From positions 1 to 64,000 of the forward strand of contig NZ_JAGGPA010000001.1 in assembly GCF_018614035.1 (NCBI RefSeq): a DNA stretch of 64,000 bases, read 5' to 3'. Under the pieces are notes generated by a model. That model saw only the letters and a program-made list of their open reading frames with translations, ran no database searches and was not told the origin of the DNA. How positions within the stretch are numbered: the stretch's first letter is position 1; the number at the start of each line of letters is the position of its first letter. The stretch is from Streptomyces sp. ISL-96. GTDB taxonomy: Bacteria; Actinomycetota; Actinomycetes; Streptomycetales; Streptomycetaceae. This document shows, one piece after another, positions 30,324-40,844 of this stretch. The translations under genes were made by a program, and so were the position numbers.

Positions 30324-31739
30324 CTAGTGGCCCTGGGCCAGGGGGGTCAGGGCCGGTTGCTGTGCGGGGAGCCTGGGCGCGTCGCGGCGCTCCAGGCCGA
30401 AGCTGGTGAACGCCGTGCGGCGCGGCAGCGGGTAGGGGTCCATTCCGGTGAGCGAGTTGAGGATCGTCGCGCTGCGCCAGGCGGCGAGGCCGAGGTCGGG
30501 CGCGCCGACGCCGTGGGTGTGCCGCTCGGCGTTCTGTACGTACACGGATCCGGTGACGGCGGGGTCGAGGACGATACGGAACTGGTCGTCGATCCGGGGC
30601 CGGTCGGCCGCGTCGCGGCGGATGTAGGGGTCGAGTCCGGCGAGGAGTCGTCCCAGGGGGCGTTCGCGGTAGCCGGTGGCGAGGATGACGGCGTCGGTGG
30701 TGAGGCGGGAGCGGGTGCCTTGCTGGAGGTGTTCGAGGTGGAGTTCGACTTTGGTGGTGCCGACGCGGCCGGCGGTGCGTACGGAGACTCCGGGGGTGAG
30801 GACCGCGTCGGGCCAGCCGCCGTGGAGGGTGCGCTGGTACAGCTCGTCGTGGATGGCGGCGATGGTGTCGGCGTCGATGCCTTTGTGCAGCTGCCACTGG
30901 CGGGGGCCGAGGTCGTCGCGTACGGACTCGGGGAGGGCGTGGAAGTACCGGCTGTAGTCGGGGGTGAAGTGCTCCAGGCCGAGCTTGGAGTACTCCATGG
31001 GGGCGAAGGCTTCGGTCCTGGCGAGCCAGGTGATCTTTTCGCGGCCGGCGGGGCGGGCTCGGAGGAGGTCGAGGAAGACTTCCGCGCCGGACTGTCCTGA
31101 GCCGATGACGGTGATGTGTTCGGCGGCCAGGAGCCGTTGGCGGTGGTCGAGGTATGCGGAGGAGTGGATGACGGGGACGGTGGGGGCTTCGGCGAGCGGT
31201 TTGAGGGGTTCGGGGATGTATGGGGCGGTGCCGACGCCCAGGGCGACGTTGCGGGTGTAGGCGCGGCCGAGGGCTTCGGCTTCGCCGTCGGCGTCGAGCT
31301 GGGTGAAGTCGACTTCGAAGGCCTGGCGTTCGGCGTTCCAGCGGACGGCGTCGACCTGGTGGCCGAAGTGGAGTCCGGGGAGGTTGTCGCTGACCCAGCG
31401 GCAGTAGGCGTCGTATTCGGCGCGCTGGATGTGGAAGCGCTCGGCGAAGTAGAAGGGGAAGAGCCGTTCGCGGGTGCGGAGGTAGTTGAGGAAGGACCAG
31501 GGGCTGGCGGGGTCGGCGAGGGTGACGAGGTCGGCGAGGAAGGGGACTTGGAGGGTGGCGCCTTCGATGAGGAGGCCGGGGTGCCAGTGGAAGGCGGGGC
31601 GTTGTTCGTAGAAGGCGGTGGTGAGGCCGCCGTGTACGCCGTCGGCGAGGGCGGCGAGGGAGAGGTTGAAGGGGCCGATGCCGATGCCGACCAGGTCGTG
31701 GGGCTGTTCGGGTTCTTGGGGCTGGGGGGCGGCGGTCAT
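30324..31739 (-). CDS. L-lysine/diamine N6-monooxygenase (SidA/IucD/DesB family)
   Basis: A 471-residue flavin N-hydroxylating monooxygenase. FAD motif GIGIGPFNLSLAALA (about residues 18-32), NADPH motif VIGSGQSGAEVFLD (about 215-228), family segments HWHPGLLIEGATLQVPFLADLV and LATGYRER. In siderophore pathways such enzymes hydroxylate lysine or cadaverine with NADPH and O2. ATG 31739 overlaps the stop of the upstream decarboxylase (ATGA), so the two are one operon. The true desferrioxamine locus has desC and desD after desB; here the next gene is a convergent nucleotidase, so the pair stands alone. The open frame extends very far upstream without a stop, which is only a GC-rich artefact. Confidence 0.9.
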   Translation of the reverse strand: MTAAPQPQEPEQPHDLVGIGIGPFNLSLAALADGVHGGLTTAFYEQRPAFHWHPGLLIEGATLQVPFLADLVTLADPASPWSFLNYLRTRERLFPFYFAERFHIQRAEYDAYCRWVSDNLPGLHFGHQVDAVRWNAERQAFEVDFTQLDADGEAEALGRAYTRNVALGVGTAPYIPEPLKPLAEAPTVPVIHSSAYLDHRQRLLAAEHITVIGSGQSGAEVFLDLLRARPAGREKITWLARTEAFAPMEYSKLGLEHFTPDYSRYFHALPESVRDDLGPRQWQLHKGIDADTIAAIHDELYQRTLHGGWPDAVLTPGVSVRTAGRVGTTKVELHLEHLQQGTRSRLTTDAVILATGYRERPLGRLLAGLDPYIRRDAADRPRIDDQFRIVLDPAVTGSVYVQNAERHTHGVGAPDLGLAAWRSATILNSLTGMDPYPLPRRTAFTSFGLERRDAPRLPAQQPALTPLAQGH

Positions 31740-33154
31740 CGGTGGGTGCTGCCTTCCGGGAGTGACAGGGGTGGGAGCAGTGAGAGGAGTGCTGCTAGGT
31801 CGTTGGGGGTGGTGTAGGGGTTGAGGATGGTGGCTTTGAGCCAGAGCCGGCCGTCGGCGGGGGCGCGGCCGAGGACGGCGCGGCCTTCGGTGAGGAGGGT
31901 GCGGCGGATGGTGGCGATGTGGGTGTCGTCGGCGCCGGTGGGGCGGAAGAGGACGGTGCTGAGGGTGGGCCGGTCGTGAAGTTCGAGGCCGGGGGTGTTT
32001 TCGACGAGGTCGGCGAGGTGCTGGGCGGCGGCGCAGGTGCGGTCGACGAGGTCGGCGAGTCCTTGGCGGCCGAGGGCGCGGAGCGTGACGGCGATCTTGA
32101 GGATGTCGGGGCGTCGGGTCGTACGCAGGGAGCGGCCGAGGAGGTCGGGGAGGCCGGCTTCGGTGTCGTCGTCGGCGTTGAGGTAGTCGGCCTGGTGGCC
32201 GAGGGGGGCCAGGGTGGCGGTGTCGGGGACGGCGAGGAGTCCTGCGGCGACGGGCTGCCAGCCGAGTTTGTGCAGGTCGAGGGTGACGCTGTGGGCGCGG
32301 TCGAGGCCGGCGAGGCGGGTTCTGTGTACGTCGCTGAAGAGGAGGGGGCCGCCGTATGCCGCGTCGACGTGCAGTTGGGCGTTGTGGCGTGCGCAGAGGT
32401 CGGCGATTTCGGGGAGGGGGTCGATGCTGCCGGTGTCGGTGGTGCCGGCGGTGGCGGCGACGAGGAGGGGCGGGTGGTGGTGCAGGTCGGTGAGGGCTTC
32501 GTCGAGTGCGGCGAGGTCGATGACGCCGGCGGGGGCGGGGACGGTCACCGGTTCGGGGAGGCCGAGGAGCCAGGCGGCGCGGGGCAGTGAGTGGTGGGCG
32601 TTGGCGCCGTGGACGAGTTGTACGGGGCCGTGACGTTCGCGGGCCAGGAGGAGCGCGAGCTGGTTGGATTCGGTGCCGCCGGTGGTGACGAGGGCGTCGG
32701 GTGCGGGGGCGTGGGGGTAGACCTCGGCGGCGATCGTACGGGCGACTTCGGCTTCGAGGGCCGAGGCGGCGGGGGCCTGGTCCCAGGAGTCCATGGACGG
32801 GTTGAGCGCGGACGCGGCGAGGTCGGCGGCGACGGCGAGTGCGAGCGGCGGGGTGTGGAGGTGCGCGACGCACAGGGGGTCGGCCGGGTCCGCGGCGCCT
32901 TCGGTGAGGGCGCGGACGAGGGTACGGAGTGCTTCTTCGGCACCGGTGCCGGTGGCGGGCAGTACGGGCCGGGTCGCGTCCCGGAGTCGTGCGGTGACGG
33001 CGCCGGGGCCGCCGGCGGGGAGGGGTCCGCCTCGGGCGCCGGCGCCTGTGTGGAGGGCGTCGAGGACGGTGTCGATCAGCGGCCGCAGGGCGGCGGACCC
33101 GCCTGCGCCGCCGGCGAGGGGCGGGAGGGGGGTGCCGGGGGGCGGCGTACTCAT
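31736..33154 (-). CDS. PLP-dependent decarboxylase, DesA/lysine-decarboxylase-like
   Basis: A 472-residue group II PLP decarboxylase. Family signatures: LNPSMDSWDQAPAASALE, TTGGTESNQLALLLAR, HVDAAYGGPLLFS, and the Schiff-base lysine in TLDLHKLGWQPVAAG, the form seen in DesA-type lysine decarboxylases. It would convert lysine to cadaverine for the hydroxylase encoded next. ATG 33154 has AAGGA 7 nt upstream. The stop overlaps the monooxygenase start. The 195-bp upstream region (33155-33349) shows no DmdR/IdeR-type iron box. Substrate by sequence alone could also be ornithine or 2,4-diaminobutyrate. Confidence 0.85.
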   Translation of the reverse strand: MSTPPPGTPLPPLAGGAGGSAALRPLIDTVLDALHTGAGARGGPLPAGGPGAVTARLRDATRPVLPATGTGAEEALRTLVRALTEGAADPADPLCVAHLHTPPLALAVAADLAASALNPSMDSWDQAPAASALEAEVARTIAAEVYPHAPAPDALVTTGGTESNQLALLLARERHGPVQLVHGANAHHSLPRAAWLLGLPEPVTVPAPAGVIDLAALDEALTDLHHHPPLLVAATAGTTDTGSIDPLPEIADLCARHNAQLHVDAAYGGPLLFSDVHRTRLAGLDRAHSVTLDLHKLGWQPVAAGLLAVPDTATLAPLGHQADYLNADDDTEAGLPDLLGRSLRTTRRPDILKIAVTLRALGRQGLADLVDRTCAAAQHLADLVENTPGLELHDRPTLSTVLFRPTGADDTHIATIRRTLLTEGRAVLGRAPADGRLWLKATILNPYTTPNDLAALLSLLPPLSLPEGSTHR

Positions 33155-33349
33155 GCGGGGTCCTTCGGGTGCGCTTCGGCTGGCACACCAGCGTGTACAG
33201 GCATGAGCCGGTGCGTCCGGACTGCTCAACGATCTCAACCCGAAAGTGGTACTGCCGTGCGGGTGGGGAGAGTTGTATCCGGCGGAGCTGATATGGGGGG
33301 CGTCCGGGGGTGGCGGTGGCCGCAGCCACGCCCGGCCGGGGCCCCTCGG

Positions 33350-35740
<2,391 letters not shown>

Positions 35741-35890
35741 CGTGTCTCCATCTGTTGGGTGGGCCGCCAACCTACGCCGACGGCGTCGAGGTCGACGAGC
35801 TTGCGGCGCGCATCGGGAGGCGGCCGAATCGCCCGGTCTCGTACGGGAGTTGTACCGCGAGAGAAGTACCGTGACCGGCCGGCGTCGGGC

Positions 35891-36307
35891 TCACTTGCCG
35901 GGGCGCTGGGCGAAGCGCAGCATGTTGCCCGCGGGATCGCGGAAGGCGCAGTCGCGAACTCCGTAGGGCTGGTCGACCGGCTCCTGCAGCACGTCGGCGC
36001 CCGAGGCCCAGACGCGCTCGAAGGTGGCGTCGACGTCGTCGGACGAGAAGATCACGCCGCGCAGCATGCCCTTGGCCAGCAGTTCCGTCATGGCCTGTTT
36101 GTCGGCCGGCGAGGCGTTCGGGTCCGCGAGGGGCGGTTCCAGCACGATCTCCACGTCGGGCTGCGACGGCGAGCCGACCGTCACCCAGCGCATCCCCTCG
36201 AACACGACGTCGTTGCGCACCTCGAGTCCGAGCACGTCCCGGTAGAAGGCGAGCGCCTTGTCGTGGTCGTCGACGGCGATGAAGCACTGTGAAAGTCTGA
36301 TGTCCAT
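35891..36307 (-). CDS. VOC (glyoxalase/bleomycin-resistance fold) protein
   Basis: A 138-residue VOC protein with two beta-alpha-beta-beta-beta halves: QCFIAVDDHDKALAFYRDVLGLEV and IFSSDDVDATFERVWASGADVLQEP, ending in AFRDPAGNMLRFAQ. His/Glu metal-ligand positions are only partly recognisable, so the reaction is unknown. It starts 10 bp after the AraC-type regulator stop, so it is probably that regulator's operon partner; this pairing is frequent in Streptomyces. ATG 36307 was chosen by family fit. Confidence 0.87.
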   Translation of the reverse strand: MDIRLSQCFIAVDDHDKALAFYRDVLGLEVRNDVVFEGMRWVTVGSPSQPDVEIVLEPPLADPNASPADKQAMTELLAKGMLRGVIFSSDDVDATFERVWASGADVLQEPVDQPYGVRDCAFRDPAGNMLRFAQRPGK

Positions 36308-36317
36308 GCAGCCCACG

Positions 36318-36755
36318 CTACGGGCGAGCCGCGTGATTCGCTTCTCCGTTCCTGACCGGTTCCGCGTTCCTGACCGGTCGCGTGAGAATCTTGGCGACGC
36401 AGGCCGGGACGGCCGCGCCCTCCTCGTGCCGACGCGCCCGGTAGGCGCTCGGGCTTTCGCCCACCAGCTCGGTGAACCGCGAGCTGAACGACCCCAGCGA
36501 CGTACATCCGACGGCGAAGCAGACCTCGGTCACCGACAGGTCGCCGCGCCGCAGCAGGGCCTTGGCCCGCTCGATCCTGCGGGTCATGAGGTAGCTGTAC
36601 GGGGTCTCCCCGAAGGCGGCGCGGAAGCTGCGGGAGAAGTGGCCGGCCGACATGTGGGCCGTGCGTGCCAGCGCGGGTACATCGAGTGGCTCGGCGTAGT
36701 CGCGGTCCATCAGGTCGCGGGCCCGGCGGAGCCGAACGAGGTCCGGTAGCGTCAC
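36318..36755 (-). CDS. Small AraC-family regulator
   Basis: A 145-residue protein that is almost only the double helix-turn-helix AraC DNA-binding domain: ALARTAHMSAGHFSRSFRAAFGETPYSYLMTRRIERAKALL, then SVTEVCFAVGCTSLGSFSSRFTELVGESPSAYR. There is no ligand-binding domain. I prefer GTG 36755: a TATGCT box ends 6 nt upstream, which suggests a leaderless transcript, and a large palindrome blocks the region just beyond the alternative GTG at 36776. It is upstream of the VOC gene and probably controls it. Confidence 0.85.
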   Translation of the reverse strand: MTLPDLVRLRRARDLMDRDYAEPLDVPALARTAHMSAGHFSRSFRAAFGETPYSYLMTRRIERAKALLRRGDLSVTEVCFAVGCTSLGSFSSRFTELVGESPSAYRARRHEEGAAVPACVAKILTRPVRNAEPVRNGEANHAARP

Positions 36756-36761
36756 CGGACC

Positions 36762-36767
36762 AGCATA
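36762..36767 (-). promoter_or_regulatory. -10 box suggesting leaderless araC-type transcript
   Basis: TATGCT on the minus strand lies 6 nt before GTG 36755, the geometry of leaderless actinobacterial mRNAs. No clear -35 is visible. Confidence 0.45.
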
Positions 36768-36778
36768 GGCCGCCACGC

Positions 36779-36843
36779 CCTCACACGCCGGTCGGGCTGG
36801 ATATTGCCGCGTGCGGCGACTTCAGCCCGCCCGGCGTGTGAGG
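36779..36843. repeat. Large imperfect palindrome (extragenic repeat / terminator)
   Basis: A long hairpin. The 13-bp outer stem (36779-36791 with 36831-36843) is followed after one mismatch by a 7-bp stem (36793-36799 with 36823-36829), with a further GCCGC/GCGGC hairpin inside. The arms resemble a CAGCCCG-CCGGCGT-TGAGG repeat that I recall as common between Streptomyces genes. It lies 47 bp past the pepN stop, so it probably terminates pepN transcription. Confidence 0.7.
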
Positions 36844-36890
36844 AGCGGGGGCAGGGACGGCGCGTCGGCTGCCGAGCACCCCCGGGAGTC

Positions 36891-39383
36891 TCAGTTCCCC
36901 CGTACCGCGATGGCTCGGCGCAGGTCGTCGAGCTGGTCTGCGAGTTTGCGGCGCAGGGCCGGGATCATTTCGGCGTCGCGCAGGAAGTCCTCGCCCAGGC
37001 GCAGGGAGTCGGCGTCGACGGCGAAGTGGGGGAAGGCGTAGCGTCCCGCAGCTTCGGCGATGGCGGGGCCGCGGCGGTCGGCGACGGCCTTGGCGTCGCG
37101 GTAGTAGCGGGGGACGTAGCCGTGTACGAGAGCTGTCTGTTCGGGCTGCCAGAACCCCTGGGCGGTGGCGCTGAAGAGGTAGTTGGAGAGCGTGTCGTCC
37201 TCGAACATGCGGGTCCAGGCCGCGGCCTTGGCCTCCGGTGTGGGCAGCGCGGCGCGGCAGCGGGCGGCGCCTTCCTGCCCGGTGGCACTGGGGTCGCGGT
37301 CGAGCTCCGCGGAGATGGCGGCTTCGTCGGTGGCGCCGAGTACGGCGAGGCGGCGCAGGATGCGCCAGCGCAGTTCGGGGTCGAGTTCGGGGCCGCCGGG
37401 GACGCTGCCGGAGTGGAGCCAGTCCTGGATACCGTCGGGCTGGGTGGCGGCGTCGATGAAGTGGCGTACGGCGGTGAGGCGCAGGCCGGCGCCGTTGCCG
37501 TCCTCGGTGCGGCGGAGGAGGTCTCGGCAGATGGTGGTGAGGGTGGCGAGGGCGGCGGGGCGTTCGGACAGGGGGAGGTAGCGGTCCGTGATCTGGGTGT
37601 GGGCGAAGGTGAGTACGCCCTGGACGATCGCGAGGTCGGTTTCTTCGGGGAGGTGGGTGCGGGCGGTGTCCAGGTAGGCGGCGGGTTCGAGCTCGCCGTC
37701 GCGCACCATGTCGCGCAGGGAGTTCCACAGGACGGCGCGGGTGAGCGGGTCGGGGACGGCGGAGAGGTTGCGCAGGGCCGGTTCTTCGGACTGTGCGTCG
37801 AGGCGGATCTTGGCGTACGTCAGATCGCCGTCGTTGAGGACGACGAGCGCGGGGCGGCGGCCGGGGCGTACTGTCACGGACTCGTTCTGCGGTACGTCGA
37901 CTTCGAACCGTTCGCGCAGGACCAGGCTGCGGCCGTCGATGGGGTCGTGGTCGTACGCGCCGACTGCGATGCGGTGGGGGCGGCTGCCCTGCTGGTCGAC
38001 GGTGACGTGCCACATGCCGTCCGTCTCCCCGATGGCGGGGGTGAGGGTGTCGACGCCGGTCGTACGGAGCCACTGGCGGGCCCAGGCGTGGACGTCGCGG
38101 TCGGTGGCGGAGGCGAGGTTGTCGATGAAGTCGGCGAGGGTGGCGTTGGCGAACTTGTGGCGGGCGAAGTGGGTGTTGATGCCGGCCAGGAAGTCCTTCT
38201 CGCCGAGCCAGGTGACGAGTTGGCGCAGGGCGGAGGCGCCCTTGGCGTAGGAGATGCCGTCGAAGTTGAGCATGGCGGACGCGGTGTCGGGGACGGCGTC
38301 GGGGTCGGGGGCGACGGGGTGGGTGGAGGGGCGTTGGTCGGCGTCGTATCCCCAGCCCTTGCGGGCGACGGCGAAGTCGGTCCAGGTGTCGGTGAAGCGG
38401 GTGGCTTCGGTGAGGGTCTGGTAGCCCATGTATTCGGCGAAGGACTCGTTGAGCCAGATGTCGTCCCACCACTGGAGGGTGACTAGGTCGCCGAACCACA
38501 TGTGTGCCATTTCGTGAGCGATGACCATGGCGCGGGTCTGGCGTTCGGTGTCGGTGACGGCGGAGCGGTAGATGAACTCGTCGCGGAAGGTGACGAGGCC
38601 GGGGTTTTCCATGGCGCCGGCGTTGAATTCGGGGACGAACGCCTGGTCGTAGGAGTCGAAGGGGTAGGGCTCTTCGAACTTCTCGTGGTAGCGGTCGTAG
38701 CAGGCGCGGGTGATGTCGAGGATCTCGTCGGCGTCGGTGGTGAGGTACGGCGCGAGGGAGCGGCGGCAGTGGAGGCCGAAGGGCAGGCCGGCGTGTTCGG
38801 TGCGTACGGAGTGCCAGGGGCCCGCGGCGACGGCGACGAGGTAGGTGGAGATGAGGGGCGTGGGGGCGAGTGTCCAGCGGCCGGCGCCGGCGTGCTCGGC
38901 GATGGCGTTGCCGAGGACGGTCCAGTCCTCGGGGGCGGTGACGGTGAGGGCGAAGACGGCTTTGAGGTCGGGCTGGTCGAAGGCGGCGAAGACGCGCTGG
39001 ACGTCTTCCAGGAAGAGCTGGGTGTAGACGTACGTTTCGCCGTCGGTGGGGTCGGTGAAGCGGTGCATGCCTTCGCCGGTGCGGGAGTAGCGCATGGCGG
39101 CGTCGATGCGCAGTTCGTGTTCGCCGGGGGTGAGGCCGGTGAGGGGGAGGCGGTTGCCGGCCAGCGTTTCGGGGTCCAGTGGCTGTCCGTCGAGGGTGAC
39201 GGTGCGCAGGGTGGCGGGCTTGAGCTCGACGAAGGTGTCCCCGGCCGTGCGTGCGGTGAAGTGGATGAGGGTACGGGAGTCGAAGATCTCTTCGCCGCGG
39301 GTCAGATCGAGGTCGACCGTGTACCGGTGGACGTCGAGGAGCTGGGATCGGGTCTGCGCTTCGTCGCGCGTCAGTACGGACAT
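36891..39383 (-). CDS. pepN: Aminopeptidase N (M1 metallopeptidase)
   Basis: An 830-residue cytoplasmic M1 aminopeptidase that removes N-terminal residues from peptides. The substrate-recognition motif is GAMEN and the zinc site is HEMAH with the downstream Glu in NESFAEYMGYQ. The N-terminal beta domain (about residues 10-200), catalytic domain (about 200-440) and C-terminal ERAP1-like helical domain (about 510-820) are all present and of normal length. ATG 39383 begins MSVLTRDEAQTRSQLLDV, the usual Streptomyces start. It is followed by a large palindrome. Confidence 0.96.
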   Translation of the reverse strand: MSVLTRDEAQTRSQLLDVHRYTVDLDLTRGEEIFDSRTLIHFTARTAGDTFVELKPATLRTVTLDGQPLDPETLAGNRLPLTGLTPGEHELRIDAAMRYSRTGEGMHRFTDPTDGETYVYTQLFLEDVQRVFAAFDQPDLKAVFALTVTAPEDWTVLGNAIAEHAGAGRWTLAPTPLISTYLVAVAAGPWHSVRTEHAGLPFGLHCRRSLAPYLTTDADEILDITRACYDRYHEKFEEPYPFDSYDQAFVPEFNAGAMENPGLVTFRDEFIYRSAVTDTERQTRAMVIAHEMAHMWFGDLVTLQWWDDIWLNESFAEYMGYQTLTEATRFTDTWTDFAVARKGWGYDADQRPSTHPVAPDPDAVPDTASAMLNFDGISYAKGASALRQLVTWLGEKDFLAGINTHFARHKFANATLADFIDNLASATDRDVHAWARQWLRTTGVDTLTPAIGETDGMWHVTVDQQGSRPHRIAVGAYDHDPIDGRSLVLRERFEVDVPQNESVTVRPGRRPALVVLNDGDLTYAKIRLDAQSEEPALRNLSAVPDPLTRAVLWNSLRDMVRDGELEPAAYLDTARTHLPEETDLAIVQGVLTFAHTQITDRYLPLSERPAALATLTTICRDLLRRTEDGNGAGLRLTAVRHFIDAATQPDGIQDWLHSGSVPGGPELDPELRWRILRRLAVLGATDEAAISAELDRDPSATGQEGAARCRAALPTPEAKAAAWTRMFEDDTLSNYLFSATAQGFWQPEQTALVHGYVPRYYRDAKAVADRRGPAIAEAAGRYAFPHFAVDADSLRLGEDFLRDAEMIPALRRKLADQLDDLRRAIAVRGN

Positions 39384-39500
39384 GGGGACATGCTGCCTGA
39401 TGGCGTGCGGGTGGCACAGCGGTTTCGGTTGCCCTACGGACCCCTACGGGGGCTGCCCTCAGCTGCCCCTTGGCTGACCCTTGGCTGACCTTGGTCGCCC

Positions 39501-39815
39501 TTAAGACTTCGCGATCGTTTCGTGGTGGCGGATGACCTCCGCGATGATGAAATTGAGCAGTTTCTCGGCGAAGGCCGGGTCCAGTTTGGCGCTTTCCGCG
39601 AGTTCGCGAAGGCGGACGATCTGGCGGGCCTCGCGGGCCGGGTCGGCGGGGGGCAGCTGGTGCCGCGCCTTGAGGAGGCCGACCTGCTGGGTGCATTTGA
39701 AGCGCTCGGCGAGCATGTGGACGACGGCGGCGTCGATGTTGTCGATGCTGTCGCGCAGCCGGCTCAGTTCGGCGATGACTGACTCGTCGATTTCGCTGGA
39801 TTCGCTGGAGGTCAT
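39501..39815 (-). CDS. Chorismate mutase (AroQ type)
   Basis: A 104-residue AroQ-class monofunctional chorismate mutase, converting chorismate to prephenate for Phe and Tyr synthesis. It is an all-helical short protein with LRDSIDNIDAAVVHMLAERF, VGLLKARHQLPPADPARE and LLNFIIAEVIRHHE in the family order. There is no signal peptide, so it acts in the cytoplasm, unlike the secreted mutase of mycobacteria. ATG 39815 lies 8 nt after a TAAGCT box, so a leaderless or very short leader is possible. The pepN gene follows on the same strand after 117 bp containing two CCTTGGCTGAC direct repeats. Confidence 0.93.
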   Translation of the reverse strand: MTSSESSEIDESVIAELSRLRDSIDNIDAAVVHMLAERFKCTQQVGLLKARHQLPPADPAREARQIVRLRELAESAKLDPAFAEKLLNFIIAEVIRHHETIAKS

Positions 39816-39826
39816 GGTCAGCGAGC

Positions 39827-40714
39827 TTACGTGGGTCGGGTCGCGATGGTCGGTGGGTGTTCGGGATCTGGGATCTGGTGGCTCCAGCCGCCGTGGACGG
39901 CCCGGCCCTGCTGCTCCCGGAAGCGGACGGGCGCCGTGCCGACGCGGCGCGTGAAGAGGCGGGAGAAGTAGGCGGGGTCGTCGTAGCCGACGCGGCGGGC
40001 TACGGCGGCGACGGGCAGTTCGGTGGCGGCGAGGAGCTCCTTGGCGCGGCCGAGGCGGATGCCGAGGAGGTAGTCCTTGGGGCTGCATCCCGCGCCGCGG
40101 CGTACGGCGGTGCGCAGCTCGGCCGGGGTCATGCCGTGGCGGGAGGCGTGTTCGGCGACGGTCAGGGGCTGGAATGCGTCGCGGGCGAGGGCCTGGAGTA
40201 CGGGGTCTCCGTCGGCTCCGACGTCGGCGCGGGCGCGGCGCAGTGCGACGAGTAGTTCGTGTACGGCGGCGCCGGTCTCGACTTCGAGGAGGGGGTTTCC
40301 GCGGCGTGCGGCGCGGGCGATGCGGCCGACGGCGGCGCGGGCGGCCGCGGTGTCGGCGAGGGGGACGACGGGGCGGTCGGGCTCGATGTAGCCGAGTTCT
40401 GTGTAGGTGGTGGTGGCCGGTCCGGTGAAGTCCACGAAGCTCTCGTCCCAGCCTGCGGCGGGGTCTGGTCCGTAATGGTGGGGTATGCCGGGTATGAGCC
40501 AGAGCAGGGCGGGGCCGGTGACGGTGACGCGCCGCCCGTCGGGGCCGCGGTACCAGCCGCTGCCCGCGCTGATGACGACGGCGACGTGGTGGTCGAGAGT
40601 GCGGGGGCCGACGGTGGGGAGTGCGCCGTGCTGGAGGCCGACTCCTAGGCAGACCAGGCCGAGTTTGTGGTGGGTGGGGCTGGGGGTGAAATAGCGCATC
40701 CAGGTGTGGTACAT
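39827..40714 (-). CDS. AraC-family transcriptional regulator
   Basis: A 295-residue regulator with an N-terminal cupin-like sensor (about residues 1-160; LDHHVAVVISAGSGWYRGPDG, LIPGIPHHYGPDPAAGW) and a C-terminal double HTH (about 185-285; AEHASRHGMTPAELRTAVRR and VAAVARRVGYDDPAYFSRLFTRRVGTAPVRFR). This is the sugar-responsive AraC layout. ATG 40714 has GGGAGGA 10 nt upstream. It is divergent from the GH35 beta-galactosidase gene, with 130 bp between the starts, so it very probably regulates that gene. It ends 11 bp before the chorismate mutase start. Confidence 0.92.
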   Translation of the reverse strand: MYHTWMRYFTPSPTHHKLGLVCLGVGLQHGALPTVGPRTLDHHVAVVISAGSGWYRGPDGRRVTVTGPALLWLIPGIPHHYGPDPAAGWDESFVDFTGPATTTYTELGYIEPDRPVVPLADTAAARAAVGRIARAARRGNPLLEVETGAAVHELLVALRRARADVGADGDPVLQALARDAFQPLTVAEHASRHGMTPAELRTAVRRGAGCSPKDYLLGIRLGRAKELLAATELPVAAVARRVGYDDPAYFSRLFTRRVGTAPVRFREQQGRAVHGGWSHQIPDPEHPPTIATRPT

Positions 40715-40844
40715 CCGCTTTGTTCCTCCCCGCCCGCACCAGTGCGTTCCGTTGTGTCCAAACAGTGCTGATCTTTGTCCATGGACCGCTCCGCCGCCAG
40801 AGGGTGAGGTTAAGGCGCTGATAGTGGAGCGAGAGGCGGGGACC

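Noticed and set aside
33155..33349. Iron box (DmdR/IdeR operator) upstream of the decarboxylase-hydroxylase pair
   Set aside because: No TTAGGTTAG-type half site is present on either strand.
39384..39500. Tandem CCTTGGCTGAC repeats as a regulatory array
   Set aside because: Two copies plus one partial copy in the gap after the chorismate mutase gene are too few to support a function.
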